Assembly: GCF_017921815.1 (NCBI RefSeq)
Contig: NZ_JAGEMM010000001.1
Span: forward strand, 1,302,001-1,366,000
Reading direction: 5' to 3'
Source: Microvirga antarctica
GTDB taxonomy: Bacteria > Pseudomonadota > Alphaproteobacteria > Rhizobiales > Beijerinckiaceae
Length of the DNA stretch: 64,000 nucleotides
Positions 56,266 to 64,000 of this stretch are shown here, in pieces. The notes beneath the pieces are model-generated. The model worked only from the letters and a program-made list of their open reading frames with translations, did no database searches and was not told the DNA's origin. The translations under genes and the position numbers were made by a program. How positions within the stretch are numbered: the first letter of the stretch is position 1; the number at the start of each line of letters is the position of its first letter.

Positions 56266-57666
56266 TCATACACGCCCGCGCCACCATGCGATCTGCTCGA
56301 CCACATTGGCAGGCGAGGTCCCGCCGAAGCTCGTCCGGGAGCGGACCGAGTTCTCGACGCCGAGCACCTGATAGAGACTGTCGTCGATGCGCGCCTCGAC
56401 CGCCTGCATGACCGCCAGCGGCAGGTCCTCGAGACTGCAGCCGCGCGATTCCGCCTCCGAGACGATCCGGCCGGTAATGTGATGGGCATCCCGGAACGGG
56501 ATATCGAGACTGCGGACCAGCCAGTCGGCAAGGTCGGTGGCCGTCGAGAACCCGGCGCCGGCGACCGCTGCCATCCGCTCGGGGACGGGCTCCAGGTCCT
56601 GGATCATCCCGGTCATGGCCGCGAGCACGATCTCGATGGTGTCGGCCGCATCGAAGACCTGTTCCTTGTCCTCCTGCATGTCCTTGGAATAGGTCAGCGG
56701 GAGGCCCTTCATGACCGTCAGCAACGCCATCAGCGCCCCGATGACCCGGCCGGTCTTGCCGCGCACCAGCTCGGCCGCATCGGGGTTGCGCTTCTGCGGC
56801 ATCATGCTCGACCCGGTGGTCCAACGATCCGGCAGGCGCACGAACCCGAACGGGGCCGACATCCAGATGATGATTTCCTCGGCCAGCCGCGACAGGTGCA
56901 TGGCCGAAATCGCCGCCGCCGAAAGGAATTCCAGCAGGCTGTCGCGGTCCGACACCGAATCGAGCGAGTTGCGGGTCGGGCCGTCGAAACCCAGGGCCTT
57001 GGCGGTCTGGTGGCGATCGATGGGGAAGGATGTGCCGGCCAGCGCGCCTGCGCCCAGCGGGCACTCGTTGAGGCGCTTGCGGGAATCGCGGATGCGTCCC
57101 CGGTCGCGGGCGAACATTTCCACGTAGGCGAGGAGATGGTGCCCGAAGGTGACGGGCTGCGCGCTCTGCAGGTGGGTAAAGCCCGGCATGACGGTGGCCG
57201 CATGCGGCTCGGCCTTGGCCAGCAACGCCTTCATCAGCGCAGTGAGCTGCTCGTCGGTCCGGTCATGGGCGTCACGCACCCAGAGGCGGATGTCGACCGC
57301 CACCTGGTCGTTGCGGCTGCGCGCCGTGTGGAGGCGCGCCGCCGGGTCGCCCACCACCTCGCGGAGCCGGCTTTCGATGTTCATATGAATGTCTTCAAGG
57401 GCGGTCGAGAAGACGAAATCCCCGGATTCGATCTCGCCCAGGATCCGCTGCAGCCCGCCGTGGATGGCAGCCCGGTCGTCGTCGCTGATGATGCCCTGAC
57501 GGGCCAGCATCGCGCTATGGGCGAGCGATCCCTGGATATCCTGCGCGGCGAGGCGCTTGTCGAAGCCGATCGAGGCGTTGATCGCCTCCATCAGCGCGCT
57601 GGGGGTCGACGAGAATCGACCGCCCCACATGGCGTTGGACGAGGGTTTGGGGGTTTGGTCTGACAC
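56266..57666 (-). CDS. argH: argininosuccinate lyase
   Basis: This enzyme splits argininosuccinate to arginine and fumarate, the last arginine step. MWGGRFSS at 13-20, [17 protein letters not shown] near 108, [13 protein letters not shown] near 170 and the superfamily signature [12 protein letters not shown] near 281 (with the flexible loop Ser) are all seen. Length 466 is normal. Upstream is a 238-bp gap to the divergent dipeptide transporter. argG is not in the window; argB is 54 kb away. Confidence 0.96.
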   Translation of the reverse strand: MSDQTPKPSSNAMWGGRFSSTPSALMEAINASIGFDKRLAAQDIQGSLAHSAMLARQGIISDDDRAAIHGGLQRILGEIESGDFVFSTALEDIHMNIESRLREVVGDPAARLHTARSRNDQVAVDIRLWVRDAHDRTDEQLTALMKALLAKAEPHAATVMPGFTHLQSAQPVTFGHHLLAYVEMFARDRGRIRDSRKRLNECPLGAGALAGTSFPIDRHQTAKALGFDGPTRNSLDSVSDRDSLLEFLSAAAISAMHLSRLAEEIIIWMSAPFGFVRLPDRWTTGSSMMPQKRNPDAAELVRGKTGRVIGALMALLTVMKGLPLTYSKDMQEDKEQVFDAADTIEIVLAAMTGMIQDLEPVPERMAAVAGAGFSTATDLADWLVRSLDIPFRDAHHITGRIVSEAESRGCSLEDLPLAVMQAVEARIDDSLYQVLGVENSVRSRTSFGGTSPANVVEQIAWWRGRV

Positions 57667-57904
57667 TGCACTTCACCTGCTGACCGCGATACCACTGCCT
57701 TTGCCACACTTGAGCTGTCCTGGCCAAGCCAGCCAAGGCGAATGGCCAAGCCTTAGACTTTCGGATAATGTAGCACGGGCGCGCGCCACGGACCGGCGAG
57801 GTTTACCACTTCAAAACCAGTTCGGAGACTCGACAGACCGAGTCCGATTTGCATTCATACGCCCGCAAAACAGGCGCTCGGAGCGCCGTGAGGGAAACCC
57901 GTCA

Positions 57905-59500
57905 ATGAGACACATGTCCAAACTTCTGATGTCGGCGGCCGTCGTAGGCCTGATGGCGACATCGTTCTCTGCCGTCCGCGCCGCGACCCCGCCGGACACC
58001 CTCGTCGAAGCGTGGCAGATCGACGACGTCATCTCGCTCGATCCGGCGGAGATCTTCGAATTCAGCTCGTCGGAGATCGCCGGCAACACCTATGAGCGGC
58101 TGATCAATTATGATCCCAAGGATGTGTCGAAGATCTTTGGCGAGGTGGCCGAATCCTGGACGGTTTCGCCCGACGGCAAGACCTTCACGTTCAAGATCCG
58201 CCCCGGCAAGAAATTCAATTCCGGCAATCCCCTGACCGCCGAGGACGTCGTATTCTCGCTGCAGCGCGCGGTCATCCTCGACAAGTCGCCCGCCTTCATC
58301 ATCGGCCAGTTCGGCCTGACGAAGGACAACGCCAAGGACAAGATCAAGCTCGCCGGTCCCATGGAGGTGAGCGTCGAACTCGACAAGGCCTACGCCCCGA
58401 CCTTCGTTCTCTACTGCATGACCTCGACCGTTGCCTCGGTGGTCGACAAGAAGCTCCTGCTCCAGAACGAGAAGGATGGAGACATGGGCTATGCCTGGCT
58501 CAAGACCCACTACGCAGGCTCGGGCCCCTACGCCATCCGCGACTGGAAGGCCAACGAGGTGATCGTCCTCGAGCGCAATCCGAACTACGAGAAGAAGACC
58601 CCTCTTGCCCGGGTCATCATTCGTCACATCAAGGAAACCGCCACCCAGCGCCTGTTGCTTGAAAAGGGCGACGTGGACATTGCCCGCAACCTGAACCCGG
58701 AGGAGCTCGCGGCCGTTGCCAAGAACCCGGATATCAAGGTCGAGAACGGCCCCAAGGGAACGATCTACTATCTGGGCCTGAACCAGAAGAACCCGAACCT
58801 CGCCAAGCCAGAGGTGCGAGAGGCGATGAAATGGCTGGTGGATTACGCGGCCATCACCGACACCATCATGAAGAACAAGGGCGAAGTTCACCAAAGCTTC
58901 CTGCCGAAGGGCTTCCTCGGCGAGTTGAATGAGAACCCTTATAAGCTCGACGTGGCCAAGGCGAAGGAACTGCTTGCCAAGGCGGGCCTGAAAGACGGCT
59001 TCACCGTCACCATGGACACCCGTTCGACCCCGGAGATAACCGGCATTGCACAGGCGATCCAGCAGACGATGGCGCAGGCCGGGATCAAGATCGAGATCAT
59101 CCCGGGGGACAGCAAGCAGACCCTGACCAAGTATCGCGCCCGCCAGCACGATATCTATATCGGCAACTGGGGTGCGGATTATCAGGACCCCAACACCAAC
59201 GCCGACACCTTCGCGGCCAACGACGACAATTCGGACACGGCGAAGGCCAAGCCGCTCGCCTGGCGCAACGCGTGGGATCCGGGTCCGCTCACGGCCAAGA
59301 CCCGTGCGGCCGTCCTGGAGCCCGACGCCGCCAAGCGCGCCGCCATGTACAAGGAACTTCAGAAGGCCGTTCTGGCCGACGGACCCTTCGTGACATTCCT
59401 TCAGCAGATCGAGGTCATTGCCCTTCGGAAGAATGTGGATGGCGTCATCATCGGTCCGTCCTTCGACATGAACAGCGTCGCTCAAGCCACGAAGAAATAA
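57905..59500 (+). CDS. dipeptide/oligopeptide ABC transporter substrate-binding protein
   Basis: This 531-residue family 5 periplasmic protein has the signal peptide MSKLLMSAAVVGLMATSFSAVRA (two possible ATG starts, 57905 and 57914; AGGG upstream fits the first). The mature N-terminus DTLVEAWQIDDVISLDPAEIFEFSSSEIAGNTYERL matches the family block. The C-terminal GADYQDPNTNADTFA is similar to DppA-like proteins. It opens a six-gene operon ending in a dipeptidase, which suggests dipeptide uptake. The 238-bp upstream gap should hold its promoter, but I saw no strong candidate. Confidence 0.92.
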   Translation: MRHMSKLLMSAAVVGLMATSFSAVRAATPPDTLVEAWQIDDVISLDPAEIFEFSSSEIAGNTYERLINYDPKDVSKIFGEVAESWTVSPDGKTFTFKIRPGKKFNSGNPLTAEDVVFSLQRAVILDKSPAFIIGQFGLTKDNAKDKIKLAGPMEVSVELDKAYAPTFVLYCMTSTVASVVDKKLLLQNEKDGDMGYAWLKTHYAGSGPYAIRDWKANEVIVLERNPNYEKKTPLARVIIRHIKETATQRLLLEKGDVDIARNLNPEELAAVAKNPDIKVENGPKGTIYYLGLNQKNPNLAKPEVREAMKWLVDYAAITDTIMKNKGEVHQSFLPKGFLGELNENPYKLDVAKAKELLAKAGLKDGFTVTMDTRSTPEITGIAQAIQQTMAQAGIKIEIIPGDSKQTLTKYRARQHDIYIGNWGADYQDPNTNADTFAANDDNSDTAKAKPLAWRNAWDPGPLTAKTRAAVLEPDAAKRAAMYKELQKAVLADGPFVTFLQQIEVIALRKNVDGVIIGPSFDMNSVAQATKK

Positions 59501-59507
59501 CCACCCG

Positions 59508-60566
59508 ATGGCTTCGGCAACCCTGAATCAGGGCGGAGGGCACGTCGGTGCTCTCCGCCTCTTTCTCACGCGAGCGATCAAGTTCGGGCTCGTCCTCGCG
59601 ACGACGCTTCTCGGGCTGGTTGCCGTCACCTTCTTCATCGGTCGGATCGTTCCCATCGACCCCGTCCTGGCAGTCGTCGGCGACCGCGCGCCGCCAGCTG
59701 TCTATGACCGGGCCCGCAAGGAACTCGGCCTCGACAGGCCGCTCATCGAGCAGTTCGTCATCTATGTGAAAAAGGCCGCCACCGGCGATTTCGGCAATTC
59801 CGTGCTCACGACCAACCCGGTCATGAGCGATATCCTGACGACCTTTCCGGCCACGCTCGAACTCGCCACGCTGGGCACGCTGATCGGCACGCTCATCGGC
59901 ATTCCGCTCGGCGTGCTGGCGGCCGTCAAGCGCGGGAGCTGGATCGATCAGCTCGTGCGCCTCCTCGGGCTTGTCGGCTATTCCGTGCCGATCTTCTGGC
60001 TTGGCCTGATGGGGTTGCTGCTGTTCTACGCGAAGCTCGGCTGGGTCGAGGGACCGGGCCGGCTCGACGTCACCTATTCCTACATGTACACGCCGGTCAC
60101 CAACATTGTCCTTCTCGACACCCTGATGCAGGGACAGATGGACGCCTTCTGGAATGCGCTGTCGCATATTGCACTGCCGGCCTGCCTTTTGGGCTATTTC
60201 TCGCTTGCCTATATCAGCCGCATGACGCGCTCGTTCATGCTCAACGAACTGGCGCAGGAATACGTCATTGCCGCACGCGTGAAGGGCCTGTCGGAGATGC
60301 GCGTGATCTGGCGGCACGCCCTGCGCAACGCCGCGGTCCCGTTGGTCACCGTGATCGCCCTGTCCTACGCCAACCTGCTCGAAGGGTCTGTCCTCACCGA
60401 GACGGTTTTCGCGTGGCCGGGCCTCGGCCAGTACATCACGAACTCGCTGCAGAATGCCGACATGAACGCGGTGCTCGGCGGAACGCTCGTGATCGGCGCG
60501 GTGTTCGTGTTGCTCAACCTCGTGTCCGATATTCTCTACCACCTGCTTGATCCGAGGACCCGCTGA
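59508..60566 (+). CDS. dipeptide ABC transporter permease (DppB-like)
   Basis: This 352-residue permease has an N-terminal helix near 22-42, then the DppB-type LDRPLIEQFVIYVKKAATGDFGNS block, and five more helices. The EAA loop is ARVKGLSEMRVIWRHALRNA (~256-275). It starts 8 bp after the binding-protein stop. Its stop overlaps the next start as TGATG. It forms the channel with the DppC-like protein. Confidence 0.93.
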   Translation: MASATLNQGGGHVGALRLFLTRAIKFGLVLATTLLGLVAVTFFIGRIVPIDPVLAVVGDRAPPAVYDRARKELGLDRPLIEQFVIYVKKAATGDFGNSVLTTNPVMSDILTTFPATLELATLGTLIGTLIGIPLGVLAAVKRGSWIDQLVRLLGLVGYSVPIFWLGLMGLLLFYAKLGWVEGPGRLDVTYSYMYTPVTNIVLLDTLMQGQMDAFWNALSHIALPACLLGYFSLAYISRMTRSFMLNELAQEYVIAARVKGLSEMRVIWRHALRNAAVPLVTVIALSYANLLEGSVLTETVFAWPGLGQYITNSLQNADMNAVLGGTLVIGAVFVLLNLVSDILYHLLDPRTR

Positions 60567-61498
60567 TGGCCGGCGCGCCTCCCCTCTCCCCTCCCGCCGG
60601 CACTCGCGCCTGGCTGCTGTCGCCGGAACCGGCGTCCCGCTGGCAGGCGCGCCTCGGGCGCTTCTATCTCGGCTGGCGGGCGTTCTCCAAGAATCCGCTG
60701 GCGGTGCTGGGCCTCGGCATCGTGCTGCTGCTGGTGCTGGTGGCGATCTTCGCCAATCTCATCGCTCCCTATTCGCCCATCGTGGGCGGGGATCTTCGCA
60801 CCGAGCGGCTGCTGCCGCCGAGCGCCGCCCACCTGTTCGGCACGGACGATCTGGCCCGCGATATCTTCTCGCGCGTCGTCTACGGTTCGCGCACCACGCT
60901 GTGGGTCGTGATGCTGGTCGCCATCATCGCCACGCCCATCGGCCTGCTCATGGGAACGGTAGCGGGTTATCTCGGCGGGTGGGTCGACACGGTGCTGATG
61001 CGCATCACCGATATCTTCCTCGCCTTCCCGCGTCTGATCCTGGCTCTCGCTTTCGTCGCGGCCCTCGGACCTGGCATCGACAACGCCATCATCGCCATCG
61101 CCATCACGTCGTGGCCGCCTTATGCGCGCATCGCGCGCGCCGAGACGTTGATGATCCGCAACAGCGATTTCATCGCAGCCGTGAAGCTGCAGGGGGCATC
61201 CACGCCGCGCATCATCCTGGGCCACGTGGTGCCCCTGTGCCTGTCGTCCCTCATCGTCCGCGTGACGCTCGACATGGCGGGCATCATCCTGACGGCCGCA
61301 GGACTGGGGTTTCTCGGGCTTGGTGCGCAACCGCCAATGCCGGAATGGGGCGCCATGGTGGCAACGGGCCGCAATTATCTCATCGATCAATGGTGGGTCG
61401 CCGCCATGCCGGGGGCCGCGATCTTCGTGGTCAGCCTCGGCTTCAACCTGCTCGGCGATGGCCTGCGCGACGTGCTCGATCCGAAGGCCGCCAGATGA
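60566..61498 (+). CDS. dipeptide ABC transporter permease (DppC-like)
   Basis: This 310-residue permease has an N-terminal tail with RFYLGWRAFSKNPLAVLGLGIVLL typical of DppC/OppC, then PPSAAHLFGTDDLARDIFSR, the fixed motif preceding the second helix. The EAA loop is AAVKLQGASTPRIILGHVVP. Coupled on both sides: TGATG upstream, ATGA to the ATPase gene downstream. Confidence 0.93.
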   Translation: MAGAPPLSPPAGTRAWLLSPEPASRWQARLGRFYLGWRAFSKNPLAVLGLGIVLLLVLVAIFANLIAPYSPIVGGDLRTERLLPPSAAHLFGTDDLARDIFSRVVYGSRTTLWVVMLVAIIATPIGLLMGTVAGYLGGWVDTVLMRITDIFLAFPRLILALAFVAALGPGIDNAIIAIAITSWPPYARIARAETLMIRNSDFIAAVKLQGASTPRIILGHVVPLCLSSLIVRVTLDMAGIILTAAGLGFLGLGAQPPMPEWGAMVATGRNYLIDQWWVAAMPGAAIFVVSLGFNLLGDGLRDVLDPKAAR

Positions 61499-62327
61499 CC
61501 GCAAACCTGCTCGAAGTCGAGGATCTGCGCGTCCGCTTCCACCTGCGCACGGGCATTGTCGAAGCGGTGCGCGGCGTGTCCTTCCAGCTCGGCCGCGAAC
61601 GGCTCGGCATCGTGGGCGAATCCGGATCGGGGAAATCCCAGACCGGCCGGGCGATTCTCGGCCTGACGCCGCCCCCCGGCGAGGTCTCGGCCAAACGCCT
61701 GACCTTTGACGGAATCGATCTGCTGAAAGCCTCGCGGCGGACTCTACGCACCCTGCGCGGGGGCCGTATCTCCATGGTGATGCAGGACCCGAAATATTCC
61801 CTCAACCCGGTCATGACCATCGGCGAGCAGATCATCGAGGCCTACCAGGCCCATCGCAAAGCCTCCCGGGCCGAGGCGCGCGACAAGACGCTGGCCATGC
61901 TGGAGGCGGTGAAGATGCGCGATCCTGTGCGCGTCTTCAGCCTCTACCCGCACGAGGTCTCGGGCGGCATGGGCCAGCGCGCGATGATCGCCATGATGCT
62001 TGTCACAGACCCCGACATGCTGATCGCCGACGAGCCCACCTCCGCCCTCGACGTCACGGTGCAGATCGAGGTGCTGCGCATCCTCGACGAGTTGGTCACC
62101 ACCCGCGGCATGGGGCTGATCTTCATCTCGCACGATCTCAAGCTCGTCTCGTCCTTCTGCGACCGCGTTCTCGTAATGTATGCAGGTCACGTGGTGGAGG
62201 AAATCGCCGCCAGCAACCTCCGGGATGCACAGCATCCCTATACCCGCGGGCTGCTGAACTGCCTTCCCAAGCTGCAGGATGACGTGCGGCCGTTGCCGAC
62301 GCTCACCCGCGACCCCGCGTGGGCGCT

Positions 62328-62331
<4 letters not shown>
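61495..62331 (+). CDS. dipeptide ABC transporter ATP-binding protein (DppD-like)
   Basis: This 278-residue ATPase has Walker A GESGSGKS near 43-50, the LSGG-type signature [12 protein letters not shown] (one of the looser versions usual in this subunit) and Walker [13 protein letters not shown], then a His switch SHDLKLV. The C-terminal oligopeptide extension is [14 protein letters not shown]. The ATG at 61495 overlaps the permease stop; the frame further upstream is antisense-like overlap. It works as a heterodimer with the following gene. Confidence 0.93.
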
Positions 62332-63104
<773 letters not shown>

Positions 63105-63151
63105 ATCTGCAACCGGGCGGTTCCGCTCCTTCGTTAGTCTTGGTGCCCTTC

Positions 63152-64000
63152 ATGTCACGCTCGCCCCTGATGCCGGTCTTCGACGGCCATAACGACGTTC
63201 TGCTGCGGCTGATGCGAGGAAAAACGCATCCGGAACGAGATTTCCTCGAGGGGGACAATCTCGGACACCTCGATCTGCCCCGCATGAAGCAGGGCGGATT
63301 CGTGGGCGGCTTTTTCGCCGTCTACGTGCCATCCGAGGGCATGAGCCTCGACATCGACGACCTGATGACCAAGTCGCAATACGACATTCCGCTGCCGCCG
63401 GAGCTGGAGCTGTGCCGCAGCCAGCAGGTCACCGTGCACATGTCGGCGCTCCTGCTGCGCATCGAGCGGGCGTCAAAGGGTGCCGTAAAGGTGTGCCGGA
63501 CGGCCGCCGACATTCGCGCCTGCCTCGCGAACGGCACCCTCGCCACCATCCTGCACATCGAGGGCGCCGAGGGCATCGACCCGGATTTCTACATGCTCGA
63601 CCTGCTGCATGAGAGCGGGCTGCGCTCCATCGGCCCGGTCTGGAGCCGCTCGAACATCTTTGGCCACGGGGTGCCGTTCCGCTACCCGTCGGGCCCCGAT
63701 ACGGGACCGGGTCTCACCGACCTCGGCCGGGATCTCGTGCGCGCCTGCAACGCGCGCAAGATCATGATCGACCTCTCGCATCTCAACGAAAAGGGGTTTT
63801 GGGACGTCGCGAAAATCTCCGACGCACCGCTCGTTGCGACCCATTCGAATGCCCATGCGGTGAGCCCCCACTCGCGCAACCTGCTCGACACGCAGCTTGC
63901 CGCCATCCGGGAGAGCAACGGCATGGTCGGCGTCAATTTCGCCACCTCGTTCATCCGGCCGGACGGACAGCGCAATGACAACACGCCACTGGAAGAGATG
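63152..64000 (+). CDS. membrane dipeptidase, peptidase family M19 (3' end outside window)
   Basis: The frame is open from an ATG at 63152 to the window end (283 codons), so the C-terminus is missing. The zinc site motif DGHNDVLLRL at 11-20, the bridging Glu in ILHIEGAEGID near 134-144 and DLSHLNEKGFWDV...ATHSNAHAV near 208-236 identify a renal-dipeptidase-type enzyme. Family members hydrolyse L-, D- or mixed dipeptides. Placed 47 bp after the transporter ATPase, it probably breaks down the imported dipeptides. No signal peptide is visible, which fits a cytoplasmic role. Confidence 0.92.
   Translation, partial: MSRSPLMPVFDGHNDVLLRLMRGKTHPERDFLEGDNLGHLDLPRMKQGGFVGGFFAVYVPSEGMSLDIDDLMTKSQYDIPLPPELELCRSQQVTVHMSALLLRIERASKGAVKVCRTAADIRACLANGTLATILHIEGAEGIDPDFYMLDLLHESGLRSIGPVWSRSNIFGHGVPFRYPSGPDTGPGLTDLGRDLVRACNARKIMIDLSHLNEKGFWDVAKISDAPLVATHSNAHAVSPHSRNLLDTQLAAIRESNGMVGVNFATSFIRPDGQRNDNTPLEEM

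Noticed and set aside
57667..57904. GATAAT near 57763 as the promoter of the dipeptide operon
   Set aside because: The -10-like box is good, but no acceptable -35 lies 16-18 bases upstream, so I did not list it.
57902..59485. 527-codon open frame on the - strand opposite the dipeptide-binding protein
   Set aside because: Its translation is full of Val/Asp/His typical of antisense GC-rich frames and has no family motif, while the + strand reads a clear signal peptide and family 5 blocks.

Overview
The window reads as chromosomal DNA of a GC-rich alphaproteobacterium, most likely Hyphomicrobiales (Rhizobiales). Pointers are the order def-fmt-truA near dapE-dapD, the cytochrome c (CycM-like) / kdsB / pheA neighbourhood, a yejABEF locus with two tandem yejA genes, the Hsp20-DUF1150 pair, a dnaX whose zinc module is reduced to one Cys, and a small SRP RNA beside dnaX. 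Coding density is high. ATGA, GTGA and TGATG stop/start overlaps are common. I saw no tRNA, rRNA, CRISPR array or intact insertion sequence.

Layout. 1-3303: end of a CHAD protein, engB, a DUF423 protein, argB and a pyrimidine 5'-nucleotidase. 3304-5690: an RTX calcium-binding protein with its own promoter and a palindromic operator, broken by a one-base frameshift near its start. 5711-14446: a DUF892 ferritin-like gene, rmuC, def-fmt-truA, a membrane protein, an MFS transporter beside an IS630-type remnant, then dapE-dapD. 14537-20483: recR, ebfC, dnaX, ffs, a HIT protein, nudC, pheA and kdsB. 20752-30145: a membrane-anchored cytochrome c, the Yej peptide transporter and a cation efflux protein.

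30211-47176 is the most interesting part: about 17 kb of nucleoside and base metabolism. On the + strand are deoB, a URC1-type GTP cyclohydrolase II homologue, a DUF1688 (URC4) protein, upp, dgoK and a phosphohexomutase, then a MarR regulator coupled to an NlpC/P60 protein. On the - strand, converging on these, is a nine-gene set: BMP-type nucleoside-binding protein, ABC ATPase, a VOC protein, two permeases, cdd, pnp, deoC and deoA. Together they predict nucleoside uptake, deamination and phosphorolysis. The sugar would enter central metabolism through DeoB/DeoC, and the uracil would be re-ribosylated by Upp and opened by the URC pathway, the poorly known alternative to the Pyd and Rut routes.

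47332-57666 holds a MoeB-like protein, pheT-pheS, rplT-rpmI-infC (infC apparently starts at ATT), a glycosyltransferase, an alpha/beta hydrolase, DUF1150-hsp20 behind a sigma-32-type promoter, and argH. 57905-64000 is a dipeptide-type ABC transporter operon (binding protein, two permeases, two ATPases) ending in an M19 dipeptidase cut by the window edge.

All calls come from reading the translations and DNA by eye. Promoters, operators and hairpins are pattern matches and have not been scored computationally.
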